Origin: a virus
Reading direction: 5' to 3' (one strand)
IMG/VR virus record: IMGVR_UViG_3300037088_000797
Span: 64,001-128,000 of that record
DNA: 64,000 nucleotides
This document shows positions 33,656-42,845 of this stretch, in pieces. Each line of letters starts with the position of its first letter. The first letter of the stretch is position 1. Under the pieces are notes generated by a model. It was not told the origin of the DNA. It saw nothing but the letters and a program-made list of their open reading frames with translations, and ran no database searches. A program made the translations under genes and the position numbers.

Positions 33656-34564
33656 CTAATCTTTGAAAAAAGTCTTTCTAATCATAGGAATATTTTCATT
33701 TTCTCTAAACATTGGTGGATTTTGTGGGGTTTGCTTCTCAGCAAGACCTTTTACCATCCTGTCTTTTTGATTTTTAGCGAACTGATCTTGTGCTGCTTTA
33801 TTCACTGGTGTCTTCATGACAAGCCTGTTGTATAAGTTAATGAGATCATCCACATAAGCATTTTGTGGAAAATTGGCTTTTGTTCTCACATCCTGCAAAT
33901 TATAATTATTTCTGTCATCAATTGCAACAAAGAAATCTGTGATAGGTTTTTTGTAAACTTTTTTTGCAATGTCAACCAGTCCAATAACGTCTTCTTTAGT
34001 AATCTTACGATTGTTCTTATTTGCGTTTTTATATTTTTCCCATCTTGGTGTTTTGGGTTTTGCTGTTGGTAATATGTTTTTCATTGGTTGTTTTCCACCA
34101 GTAACTGATGCAACAATACCGCCTGTCATATCAGCATCGTTTTGTTTATATCCGGGCGGAACTTGAACATTTCCCTTCTCGTCTTCAAATTTTTTATGCA
34201 TTGGTACAATTGAAGTTATTTTGTCAACAAGAAACAATCTCCAAGCAGGTTTTGTTACTCCATCATTATCAAGATCATATTCATGACCTTTTCTTTTTAC
34301 TCTTGGAGCATCAGGTCTTAGGCTATCACTTCTCCCTTTATCTTGCCATGCTCTAAGTGCTAAATTGCCAGTGGTATTTACTCCCAGCACAAAAGGTCTT
34401 ATTGTTCGATAACCAGTTTCTTTTGTTGTATCACCCTTATAGTATATATACAAGAATTCATGGTTGTTGATAGCATCAACAATTGTCTTATCACTAACGC
34501 CCTCTGTTAAGAGTTGACGGAAATGCCTAATGTTTTCGAACAATATTTTAGACTCACTAATCAT
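33656..34564 (-). CDS. WYL-domain protein with a possible capsid-targeting leader
   Basis: 302 residues. Residues ~25-125 fit a WYL domain: FLYIYYKGD, TIRPFVLGVNTTGNLALRAW and WRLFLVDKITSIVPM. WYL domains bind nucleotides or nucleic acid and often regulate defence or repair loci. The first 21 residues (MISESKILFENIRHFRQLLT, then E) form a short amphipathic leader ending in L-T-E before Gly, very like the capsid-targeting sequences of T4 internal proteins. The C-terminal half is basic and Asn/Gln-rich. It overlaps the stop of the 79-residue gene by one base. Confidence 0.68.
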   Translation of the reverse strand: MISESKILFENIRHFRQLLTEGVSDKTIVDAINNHEFLYIYYKGDTTKETGYRTIRPFVLGVNTTGNLALRAWQDKGRSDSLRPDAPRVKRKGHEYDLDNDGVTKPAWRLFLVDKITSIVPMHKKFEDEKGNVQVPPGYKQNDADMTGGIVASVTGGKQPMKNILPTAKPKTPRWEKYKNANKNNRKITKEDVIGLVDIAKKVYKKPITDFFVAIDDRNNYNLQDVRTKANFPQNAYVDDLINLYNRLVMKTPVNKAAQDQFAKNQKDRMVKGLAEKQTPQNPPMFRENENIPMIRKTFFKD

Positions 34565-34803
34565 TATGCTGTACCTGCATCATATTGTTTGCCTTCTTGA
34601 TATTTGTTCTTAGCAATTTCACAGGTCCTTACTTTAATGTCTGTTTTGCCACCAATACTACCATTCAATTCACCTTTGCCTTCTTCATCACCTGTTGATA
34701 ATGCATCTGGATGACCAGTGTTATATTGATCATTATCATCATAGTCATTTTTAGCAATGCTGCATTTTCTGTATGGTAGGCTAACGCCTTCTAATCTACT
34801 CAT
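34564..34803 (-). CDS. Small protein with an internal duplication
   Basis: 79 residues, unrecognised. It contains two imperfect copies of a ~24-residue unit: YRKCSIAKNDYDDNDQYNTG and VRTCEIAKNKYQEGKQYDAG, separated by a Gly/Asp-rich linker. Each copy has one conserved Cys and a terminal Tyr-x-x-Gly. It has a late-type motif 32 nt upstream and is coupled to the WYL-protein gene. The fold is likely a small beta-hairpin duplication; it may be a virion decoration protein. Confidence 0.6.
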   Translation of the reverse strand: MSRLEGVSLPYRKCSIAKNDYDDNDQYNTGHPDALSTGDEEGKGELNGSIGGKTDIKVRTCEIAKNKYQEGKQYDAGTA

Positions 34804-34835
34804 TTTTTTATATTTTAATTAATTCAATTATTTAC

Positions 34836-34844
34836 TATAAATAC
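34836..34844 (-). promoter_or_regulatory. Late-type promoter motif GTATTTATA
   Basis: Perfect copy, 32 nt upstream of the start at 34803. Confidence 0.6.
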
Positions 34845-34847
34845 AAT

Positions 34848-35618
34848 TTATTCGTCTTTTTTGAATGCCATTGTAATATATTCTATCAAATGTGGTACAA
34901 TATCTAAGAATTTCATTTCTTCAACATCATACCAACCATAGTTTGTGTTTTCTTCATTTAACTTAATATCTGTTGGTTCGCCATCATAACGACAAGCAAA
35001 TATGTGTTCAATACTATCTGGATTCTTTTGAATACTGAAGGACTTAATAAACTTACTGATATCCAAACCAGTTTCTTCTTTAATCTCTCTTTTAACTGCT
35101 TGCTCTGGAGTTTCATCTTTTTCAATCCCACCGCCAACTAATGCCCATTTACTTGGTTGCCATATCTTGGGGTCTGAACTTCTTTTAAGTAACAGTATTT
35201 TATTATCACCGTCTACAATTACTGCACAAGCATTTTTTTTCAGGTCTTTCTTTTCTTCATTCAGTCTGGGTGTCTGGTATGGTTTTAATTCTGAATTAGG
35301 ATTTGTTGCCATATCCTGTTTAACATTCTTTGTCATTTCAACACCTGCCCTGTCACTTGCCAATGTTGCTTCAATAAATTGTCTCATAGGATTACCGCCA
35401 GCAAGAGCATACTGCATCTTATCACCTGTTTGTGAATTAAAATAATCAAAGAAATTCTTCAGTCTTTTCATTGCCTGATAGGTTATAGCACCATTTTTAA
35501 GAAGATAATTAGCACGTTTAATGCCTTCTCCATCTGAACTCGATGCTTTTGCTATCTCAATACCTTTAAGTATGTCTGGAGGTATCCTATATTGTTTATT
35601 GTACAATTCTTGGTTCAT
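34848..35618 (-). CDS. NUDIX hydrolase with a helical N-terminal domain
   Basis: 256 residues. Residues ~126-250 are a NUDIX domain with the full box GGGIEKDETPEQAVKREIKE, then ETGL. NUDIX enzymes cleave nucleoside diphosphates linked to another group (NADH, ADP-ribose, capped RNA, Ap4A). The first ~115 residues are a separate helical domain (IPPDILKGIEIAKAS, YQAMKRLKNFFDYFN) of the kind found in other large-phage proteins. The two are joined at LNE (119-121), a candidate prohead-protease site directly before the catalytic domain. Its 5' end overlaps the upstream homing-endonuclease gene by 23 nt. Confidence 0.8.
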   Translation of the reverse strand: MNQELYNKQYRIPPDILKGIEIAKASSSDGEGIKRANYLLKNGAITYQAMKRLKNFFDYFNSQTGDKMQYALAGGNPMRQFIEATLASDRAGVEMTKNVKQDMATNPNSELKPYQTPRLNEEKKDLKKNACAVIVDGDNKILLLKRSSDPKIWQPSKWALVGGGIEKDETPEQAVKREIKEETGLDISKFIKSFSIQKNPDSIEHIFACRYDGEPTDIKLNEENTNYGWYDVEEMKFLDIVPHLIEYITMAFKKDE

Positions 35619-36315
35619 ATGTTTCTAAAATTTTCTCAATTTGATTTATTTGATCAAATCTAATTCTAAGTAAATTATAATTATTTGATTTGGCATATTC
35701 ATTTTTTATATTGTCATTAATTTTCTGTAAATTAAATTTATTTAAACCACCGAAATGATTATTCGGTGAAAAATGTTGTGCTCCATCAAATTCAATTAAC
35801 ACGTTGTTTTCAGGAAGAAAATAATCAAACGCAAGTTTATTAACGTTTTTACAATCATCAAACTTTTTTTCTCTTTCAAATTTTATTGAATTTTTCAATA
35901 AAAAATCGGCAATTCTTTTTTCGCCAATTGATTCATTACAACATGGACAACCACTTCCTTTTAAATGTGTGTTTGGTTTTTGAAAAAATGTTCCGTGTAC
36001 AAGACAAATAATATTAATATATTTATGCGCATCTATGTAATTAACCTCTGAATAATCATATTTTTCTCCATGAATTTCTTTTGCTTTAGAAATAAAATAT
36101 TCGGTATTTTTTCTTAATTTCATATCACCACATATTGGACAACCATGACCAGCTAAATGTGTATTTACTCGTTGTATAAATTCTCCGTGTTTAGGACATG
36201 TAATTACTATATTATCATGTGTTAATATAAAATCAACCAGATCATATAAATAATAATAATTATGAACAATATTTGCTTTTTTAATAAACATATCAATTGT
36301 TAATCTCTTACTCAT
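35596..36315 (-). CDS. Vsr-like (EDxHD-type) homing endonuclease, second copy
   Basis: 239 residues, same architecture as 23922-24659: two zinc-ribbon repeats (ITCPKHGEFIQRVNTHLAGH, then GCPIC; ICLVHGTFFQKPNTHLKGSG, then CPCC) and an EDxHD nuclease domain (FDYFLPENNVLIEFDGAQH). Its start overlaps the preceding stop by one base and its 3' end overlaps the NUDIX start by 23 nt, so it invades a gene junction without destroying either neighbour. Confidence 0.83.
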   Translation of the reverse strand: MSKRLTIDMFIKKANIVHNYYYLYDLVDFILTHDNIVITCPKHGEFIQRVNTHLAGHGCPICGDMKLRKNTEYFISKAKEIHGEKYDYSEVNYIDAHKYINIICLVHGTFFQKPNTHLKGSGCPCCNESIGEKRIADFLLKNSIKFEREKKFDDCKNVNKLAFDYFLPENNVLIEFDGAQHFSPNNHFGGLNKFNLQKINDNIKNEYAKSNNYNLLRIRFDQINQIEKILETYEPRIVQ

Positions 36316-36956
36316 TACTTTCTTTCCAATAAATTTGCAAGTTTATCTTTGTCCTGTTGATCTAATTTACTTATAAGACCAGCTATTTTTTCAAGTTTTT
36401 TATCTCTAACGTCTTTATCGTCAGCTTTTTTTGACAATTCATCTTCAACTTTGTCAACAAGTTTATCTTCAGCTACGTTATCTTCAACAATTTCATTTTC
36501 ATTTAATGTTTCATCAATAGGTTCTTTAAATGCTTTTTCGAAATGTGGTTCAACGGCTTTAATAATTTTTCTTGCCCATGCAATATCTTCTTTCTCACAC
36601 TGTTCTGAATGTGTTTCACCTGCTGCATGTTTTCTGTAGTCTGGTTTTAAAAGATTAGGATTCTTATAATAATACTGTAAAGTATCTATACGTTTATCGT
36701 GCATGAGTTGTGCTAAGTCTTTCAATAATTCTTTCTGGCTTATATCTTCTTTACCTTCAAAGAATGGAAGTAATGTAAAGCCAAAACGACCTAACATATC
36801 GTATCTGAATGGTTGTTGAGCTTTTCCAACGTTCATATCGGTAGTGCCATTTGCTTGAGTATCTGCGTTAGCATCATTAGCTGGTACATCGTTCTTGCCG
36901 ATTAGTTCACCGTTAGAATCAATGATCTCAAATAATTGTATCTTTTTTATTTTCAT
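36315..36956 (-). CDS. Unknown acidic virion-type protein
   Basis: 213 residues. An N-terminal Lys-rich leader (MKIKKIQLFEIIDSNGE), a middle region FRYDMLGRFGFTLLPFFEGK, and a strongly acidic helical C-terminal third with LNE and VAE sites. No family recognised. It is the first gene of the accessory unit containing the homing endonuclease and the NUDIX gene, with a late-type motif 15 nt upstream, so it is expressed with structural genes. Confidence 0.58.
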   Translation of the reverse strand: MKIKKIQLFEIIDSNGELIGKNDVPANDANADTQANGTTDMNVGKAQQPFRYDMLGRFGFTLLPFFEGKEDISQKELLKDLAQLMHDKRIDTLQYYYKNPNLLKPDYRKHAAGETHSEQCEKEDIAWARKIIKAVEPHFEKAFKEPIDETLNENEIVEDNVAEDKLVDKVEDELSKKADDKDVRDKKLEKIAGLISKLDQQDKDKLANLLERK

Positions 36957-36971
36957 TACTGCATATTTTCA

Positions 36972-36980
36972 TATAAATAC
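36972..36980 (-). promoter_or_regulatory. Late-type promoter motif GTATTTATA
   Basis: Perfect AGTATTTATA copy, 15 nt upstream of the start at 36956. Confidence 0.7.
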
Positions 36981-36999
36981 TATTAAAAGTTAATATGCA

Positions 37000-39900
37000 C
37001 TATTCATCGTCCTCAATTTCATCATCAAATGATTCTGCATCATCATCTTCTTCAATGCCCTCCATTTGACCTATATAGAAGTCAAGCATTTCAGATGCAG
37101 TATCCTCTTCTCTGAAAAGCGTATCCATTGTCATATCCTCTGGAATATTAAAACGTTTTTTAAATTTATTAAAATATTTTTCACGTTTTATTCTGATAAG
37201 TTCAAGTTCTTTTTCTTTCTCTGTCTTAGTTGCCAACGTTATTTCGAGATTTTTAATTCTTTCTTGTTCTTCAGCTTTTTTCTTATCCAGTTCAAGTTCA
37301 ATTTCACATTTAGATATTTCAACAATTGGTCTGATGATTTCAATGAATGTGCCATTATGTTTACCAACACTATAATCACCACCGTTTTTAATTAAAACCA
37401 TATCTCCCTCACCGTAATTATCATTAATTGATTTAATTTTTGGTTTGTTAATTGCGGTCATCTTTTCATTAAGGAAATTCAGTGCATGATCATAAATTTC
37501 ATAATAAACTTTAGCATCATCATACATTTTAAAGCCATTCCATATTTTTCTTGGGTCATAACCATGCTTATTCCAGAATTCAACTTCTTTTTCTTCCAAA
37601 TGCATTGATTCGTCAAAGTCATTAAGATCAAAATTTTTCAAGTCTAATTGATATGAGGCAAAATTTTCACCACCACATTTCAAATCAACTTCTTTTGTTT
37701 TTTTATCTTTGACAATTTTAGCCAGCATGTTTTTTGATACTTCAGGGTCAAATCCAACAAGTAATGCTTTAACACGCTTATTAAAAGCATTTAAATACTT
37801 AGCCACATTATATTGACCCATCATGTTTGGATTGTCCTGAAGATCATCGGCAGTAATTAAAGCTGAACAATATCTCTCTTCGCCAGTTATCTTGTCTTTA
37901 ATAATACTTGAATTGCCTTCAGAAATCTTAGTGCCAGTATTAACATAATAAACAACACTGTCAAGTTCAGGTTCAGGTGGCATGTAATCGGAAACTAACT
38001 TTATTTTTTCATCAATTTTATATTTTTCGGCATCTTTGGTGAGAATAAGTTTATCTTTATTCTTATCAAATATTTGTTCAGCAATTTTATTTCTCTTGTC
38101 GATCAGAAGCTCCATGTGTGCCTGTTTACCTTTCTCCCTGCCATTTTTATCTTTACCTCTTTTCTTATATGCGGTTATTGTATTTTTTATTTTACTTTTA
38201 CTTGCAATTTTCTTTAATGGAATCCTGCAGAGATATAAATCTTTTGCATAGTCATTATAATAGTTAACAAACTCAGTACCTTTACCGTGAAGAATCATGT
38301 CAAGTCCTTTGTCAATAAAGTCTTCAATGTATCCGGGCATGATTTTCGATTTAATTGTATTACCAGTATGCTTAATTTTCTCTTTCATTTCGCCACTCTT
38401 CTTATCTTTGGCAAGTGATAAGGTTGCATAATTAATTCTTGAAAGATTTAAACATGAAATTGATTCACCATCATTATCAACCGACATGTAAGGTGGAGTC
38501 ATTTCTTCTTTATTGTACTTAAGTATAAGGGCATCAATACCTTTCTTACCACCATATTGCCACATTTCTTCAATTGGTGCTTCTGGTTGATCAGTATAAT
38601 ATTCAGTTTCAGTAAATCTTATTGTTGTTGTTTCAGGATACTGGAAGTTAATACCATCGGTTACAGCAAGTAATGCGATACATTTAAATTTACTGAACCA
38701 CATAATTGCATGTCTTAAATGCAATCTACCAGTACAAGTTATACGTGCTGCACAAACATTATCTGACCAGTTAAATGAAATATCAGAACCAAGAGCACCG
38801 TACAAAGAGTTATTTAAAATCTTGATAGGTAATTGTTTGATTTTAAACATTGCAACGTCAGCAGGAGTTAATAATTTATTAACATACTTCAAGTGCATTT
38901 CTGGGTCGATCTGTCTGAATAAAATAACTTCTTCATCATTTAATTCATTACCATTTCCTAATTTTTTATAGATGTTACGAGTTGTAGTAAGATACAACAA
39001 AATTTTCTTCATAACATCGGTGATGTCAAATATTGGAAATACACCTTCAGTTAGTTGTATGGAAGGATAAAGACCTGCATAGTCAATCTTAATAATTCTC
39101 TTACTAAAACCTGATTTATAGCATCTTGCAAGACCACCAGCAAATTTTTTCGGTAATTTTACATCAGGTATTGGGATTGCAAGGTCGTTTTCGTAACTCC
39201 ATGCCGTCATAAGTAAGTTCCAAATACCTGCCGTACCCATCGTACAAATACGTTGATAGGTCGTTGGTACTATTTTAGCGAGCATAAATGATGACTGATT
39301 ATAAAGTTCATCAACCTGTGCTGTTTCCCAAAGGTCATCAAGAAGATATTGTTTCACAAGTTTTTTACCGCCAATAAAACCTGTCATTTGTTTTGGAATT
39401 GCATCTGATCTGAACCACTGTGCAAATTGCGGACAATCTCTAAGATAACTATTTTTTAATGACTGATAACGTTCAGGTGCTAATGTTGTTTTATTTGCCT
39501 GTAATTTATATAAATTTTTTGCCGTCAGTTGATATTCGTCTGGTATTTCAACGTATTCATTCTTTTCGTTAATAGCAAAGACCTTATTTTCAGAATAATA
39601 ACGACCAATGTTATTATCTTCCCCCGGGATGTATGTTCGGTTTGGCTTTGCAAACTTCTCAAACTTTGCTATATACTTTAACTTATTCTCTTTTATTTCA
39701 CTATTAACAGCAGCAGTTCTTCTCACTGCGTGAAGAATATCAATAACCGACATACCCCACATATCAGTCCAAGTATATTTATCTGCAGTATTACCATATT
39801 TAACTGAAGTATTGGGTCTTCTTCTCATTTGAACACCTTCTTTAAGACTCGTTGGAATCTTACTCATGTCCATCTTAAGAAGTTTTGCTCTGCCCAGAAT

Positions 39901-40686
39901 GAATTCAAAGTCAAACATTTCTGAGTTGTAACCCATAACAACGGCAGGTTTTAAATCAACAATCAGATTAAAGAAACTTTGTATAAGTCTGATTTCTGAT
40001 TCATCATCATCTGTCTTATCGAGTTCAAGTATTATTTCAAAACCTCTATTATCTCTGACACCAATAGCAAAAAGTCTTGCCATTTGATATCTCAAACCAG
40101 TTGTTTCACAGTCAAAAACTACTTTATGTACTTGCTTATATTCTTCATATCCTTTATATAATCTTGATTGTGTTGATATGAAAAATTGTTCCGTTGTTTT
40201 GGGAGAATGAAATAATGCACGATGAATAAACTTAACATTACCTCTCTTGTCTTTTACAACATTTCCGTTAGTATCTTCAACCTTGGCAAACATGTCAATA
40301 CCACCGTCCCTGAAATAGTTTACAATGGCATTATATGACTTACTACTTGTTACTTTATAACAATAACCGTCAACCAGTCTTTTTTGATTACCAGTCTTTA
40401 ATTTAGCGATAGTAATACCATATTTTATTTTTTTACTTTCAACATAAGTGTCTGAGTAACCTTCATATAAAGTATAACCTGCTTTTGGCAGGTCTTTTGA
40501 ATATACGAAAGGTACATATGGTATTTTTACTGTTTTTGGTTCTTTGTTTGGTTCATGAATTATACAGTCAGCAAGATTGGTAGCTGGGTCAGTTTCAACA
40601 TTCACCACATATTTTAAATCGTTGTTATAGCCTTCAAGGAATCCTTTAATCTCAGCTAAAACCTGTACCTTATTCATTTTGCTCAT
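37000..40686 (-). CDS. Family B DNA polymerase with 3'-5' exonuclease
   Basis: 1228 residues, larger than T4 gp43 (898). Exonuclease motif I is FDCETTGL (D192, E194) and Exo II is MGYNSEMFDFEF. Polymerase motif A is DYAGLYPSIQ (D535) and motif B NNSLYGALG (~625). Motif C reads LAVTDGINF (D677), so the usual D-T-D is V-T-D: the second, catalytic Asp is kept while the first is Val and the following Ser is Gly. The C-terminus is acidic (EGIEEDDDAESFDDEIEDDE). The gene overlaps the 124-residue gene by 17 nt and is transcribed with the helicase from the host-type promoter at 42846-42877. This is the main replicase of the phage. Confidence 0.93.
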   Translation of the reverse strand: MSKMNKVQVLAEIKGFLEGYNNDLKYVVNVETDPATNLADCIIHEPNKEPKTVKIPYVPFVYSKDLPKAGYTLYEGYSDTYVESKKIKYGITIAKLKTGNQKRLVDGYCYKVTSSKSYNAIVNYFRDGGIDMFAKVEDTNGNVVKDKRGNVKFIHRALFHSPKTTEQFFISTQSRLYKGYEEYKQVHKVVFDCETTGLRYQMARLFAIGVRDNRGFEIILELDKTDDDESEIRLIQSFFNLIVDLKPAVVMGYNSEMFDFEFILGRAKLLKMDMSKIPTSLKEGVQMRRRPNTSVKYGNTADKYTWTDMWGMSVIDILHAVRRTAAVNSEIKENKLKYIAKFEKFAKPNRTYIPGEDNNIGRYYSENKVFAINEKNEYVEIPDEYQLTAKNLYKLQANKTTLAPERYQSLKNSYLRDCPQFAQWFRSDAIPKQMTGFIGGKKLVKQYLLDDLWETAQVDELYNQSSFMLAKIVPTTYQRICTMGTAGIWNLLMTAWSYENDLAIPIPDVKLPKKFAGGLARCYKSGFSKRIIKIDYAGLYPSIQLTEGVFPIFDITDVMKKILLYLTTTRNIYKKLGNGNELNDEEVILFRQIDPEMHLKYVNKLLTPADVAMFKIKQLPIKILNNSLYGALGSDISFNWSDNVCAARITCTGRLHLRHAIMWFSKFKCIALLAVTDGINFQYPETTTIRFTETEYYTDQPEAPIEEMWQYGGKKGIDALILKYNKEEMTPPYMSVDNDGESISCLNLSRINYATLSLAKDKKSGEMKEKIKHTGNTIKSKIMPGYIEDFIDKGLDMILHGKGTEFVNYYNDYAKDLYLCRIPLKKIASKSKIKNTITAYKKRGKDKNGREKGKQAHMELLIDKRNKIAEQIFDKNKDKLILTKDAEKYKIDEKIKLVSDYMPPEPELDSVVYYVNTGTKISEGNSSIIKDKITGEERYCSALITADDLQDNPNMMGQYNVAKYLNAFNKRVKALLVGFDPEVSKNMLAKIVKDKKTKEVDLKCGGENFASYQLDLKNFDLNDFDESMHLEEKEVEFWNKHGYDPRKIWNGFKMYDDAKVYYEIYDHALNFLNEKMTAINKPKIKSINDNYGEGDMVLIKNGGDYSVGKHNGTFIEIIRPIVEISKCEIELELDKKKAEEQERIKNLEITLATKTEKEKELELIRIKREKYFNKFKKRFNIPEDMTMDTLFREEDTASEMLDFYIGQMEGIEEDDDAESFDDEIEDDE

Positions 40687-41044
40687 AAACCACTGTTGTA
40701 TACGTTAATTCGTTTGTTTCTTTATTGAAAACATATTTTCTGTTTCCAATTATAAATGTTGTACTTTTTATAATTTTTGAACCATCAGTTGGAAAAAATC
40801 CGCTTAACCATAAAGCACTTATTGAATTCTTACCGTGAAGTTTATAATACTCTTCATTTTTCTTTATTTCAAAGTCCAAATATACTATCTCGTCACGATT
40901 AATCAAAATGTTTCCTAAAATATACTTAAAAGCACTGTCAATATCTCTTTTTGATTCTTTTGTTGATATATCAATATTGGTCATAATTGATTCAAGCAAA
41001 AAATCCCTGAAAGGATTTCTATTGTAAATATACTTACTTCCCAT
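40670..41044 (-). CDS. Unknown small protein between helicase and polymerase
   Basis: 124 residues from the ATG at 41044, which overlaps the helicase stop by 11 nt; an ATG 30 nt upstream lies deeper in the helicase gene. Beta-rich with FKYILGNILINRDEIVYLDF and a C-terminal TFIIGNRKYVFNKETNELTY. No family recognised. Translational coupling with both neighbours suggests a replication accessory role. Confidence 0.6.
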   Translation of the reverse strand: MGSKYIYNRNPFRDFLLESIMTNIDISTKESKRDIDSAFKYILGNILINRDEIVYLDFEIKKNEEYYKLHGKNSISALWLSGFFPTDGSKIIKSTTFIIGNRKYVFNKETNELTYTTVVYEQNE

Positions 41045-42827
41045 GTTTTTCTTTAATTTTAGCAATAACTTCACTCAGCACTGATTCGCTAACATCGGAT
41101 TTGTAATCTTCATTATCAATCACTTTCACAATTTCTTTTCTTTTATTTTCAATTGAACTGAATACATAGTCGTCAATTGTGTCCCTGAACATCAAAGGAT
41201 ATATGTTTACGACTGCTTTCTGACCAATTCTATGAAGTCTATCACTTACCTGATCATATTCACCTACCGAATAAGGAAGTGTCATAAAGAACAGCTTACT
41301 GGCTGCTGTGAGGGTTAAACCATACCCGCATGTCTGTACCGTACCCAAAAATACCTTCAAATCACTATTTGGGTCTTGAAACTTCTTTACAATGTCTGCT
41401 CTTTCATCATCTTTTTGATCACCAGTATGAAGTGCAGCAACATCGCCAAGTTTTTCTTTCAATTCATATAGCGCATCTTTAAAATAATCAACAATCACAA
41501 CCTTTTCGCCTGTTTCAAGAATACTTTCAACCAATTCAATAACATGCTTGATCTTTAACGATGCGGTGTATTGTCTTAATCGCAACATTGTTGTCAACGG
41601 ATTTCCATTTGGATGCGCAACAAATTCATTTGCAACACCTTCTTCGATTTCATCATAAACTGCATATTCGTCATCGTCCATTTCAAACATAATTTTCTGA
41701 TAAATTTTATCAGGAAGATCAAGCAATACTTCAAATTTACGTTTTCTGTGTGTATATGGTGCTGCTTTATGATAAAGTTCTTCGAGTTTTGCTTCTGCAC
41801 TATTAGTAACATATCCCCAGCCACTATCATAATCATAAATCATACCGCAATAATACTCGTAAAAATATTCTTTTGTTGCAAAGTCTGCGGGAGATATTTG
41901 ATTTAAAACAGTATATAATTCATATGCTCTATTCGGTGCAGGAGTACCAGAAAGGAAAATTTTACTAATCTTACCATTTTTAAATAAAAGTTTATTGAAT
42001 GTCCTATTAAAATTCTTATAAGTATTTGCTTTTGTATTCTTTAGTTTCTGACTTTCATCACAAATAACGGCATCAATACAATCTATGCCTAATTTTTTCC
42101 ACTTAACTAAAAACTTATCTTTACTGCCTGAGTTGAAGAAATCATAATTAACAATAATATATTTGGCATTCTCAATACTGCACTTATTTTTTCTCCAACC
42201 AATTATATATGAGTTGCTATTTGTGAATTTCTCAACTTCATTAAAATAATTGAATTTCAATGAGTTTGGAGTAACGACCATTACTTTTTCAAATTTATTC
42301 ATTTCAACATAAAGAATAGAACTAAGAGTTTTTCCAAGTCCCATCTCGTGGGAAATCAATGTGTTACGTGTAGTATTTGCAAATAAGGCTGCTTGAATTT
42401 GGTGAGGATAAAGTTTTATCTCTGGTTTTAACAATGCATGTAACTGATCGCTATACTTCTCATATGTTACTTCTAACTCTTGTTTATATTTAACCCAATG
42501 CTCCTTTTTAACATTAAGATCGGCTATAAATTTACGTTTTTCTTCTTCGGCAGTTTCAACCTTTTTAATTTGATTAATAAAAATTTTTTTACTTTCGTCA
42601 TTACCAAAATCAAAATGAATTTTATTTGAGCCTTTGTATCTTTTAATTAAACTGAGCAGTCCTGCACTATTAACTTCCCATGCATATTCTAATGCAACCC
42701 ATCTTCTTGAAGCGTGTGGCAATTCTTTAATTCTATTAGTAAGTTGGTCGTTAATTGGAAATCTTAACTGATATAAGGATGTCTTGCGAACTCTTAAACA
42801 ATGAACAATAAAAACTGGTTCTGACAT
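41034..42827 (-). CDS. SNF2-family DNA helicase/translocase
   Basis: 597 residues. Walker A is ISHEMGLGKTLSSILY (K~165), motif II ICDESQKLKN (DESQ at ~257), motif III FLSGTPAPN and motif VI SDRLHRIGQ. This is the SNF2 superfamily-2 pattern (SMARCAL1/HARP-like group), not the DEAD-type of T4 UvsW, though it could play a similar fork-remodelling role. The N-terminal ~120 residues may be a DNA-binding domain. It is the first gene of the polymerase unit, divergent from the plus-strand homing-endonuclease gene. Confidence 0.88.
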   Translation of the reverse strand: MSEPVFIVHCLRVRKTSLYQLRFPINDQLTNRIKELPHASRRWVALEYAWEVNSAGLLSLIKRYKGSNKIHFDFGNDESKKIFINQIKKVETAEEEKRKFIADLNVKKEHWVKYKQELEVTYEKYSDQLHALLKPEIKLYPHQIQAALFANTTRNTLISHEMGLGKTLSSILYVEMNKFEKVMVVTPNSLKFNYFNEVEKFTNSNSYIIGWRKNKCSIENAKYIIVNYDFFNSGSKDKFLVKWKKLGIDCIDAVICDESQKLKNTKANTYKNFNRTFNKLLFKNGKISKIFLSGTPAPNRAYELYTVLNQISPADFATKEYFYEYYCGMIYDYDSGWGYVTNSAEAKLEELYHKAAPYTHRKRKFEVLLDLPDKIYQKIMFEMDDDEYAVYDEIEEGVANEFVAHPNGNPLTTMLRLRQYTASLKIKHVIELVESILETGEKVVIVDYFKDALYELKEKLGDVAALHTGDQKDDERADIVKKFQDPNSDLKVFLGTVQTCGYGLTLTAASKLFFMTLPYSVGEYDQVSDRLHRIGQKAVVNIYPLMFRDTIDDYVFSSIENKRKEIVKVIDNEDYKSDVSESVLSEVIAKIKEKHGK

Positions 42828-42845
42828 AAAATTTTAAAATTTTTA

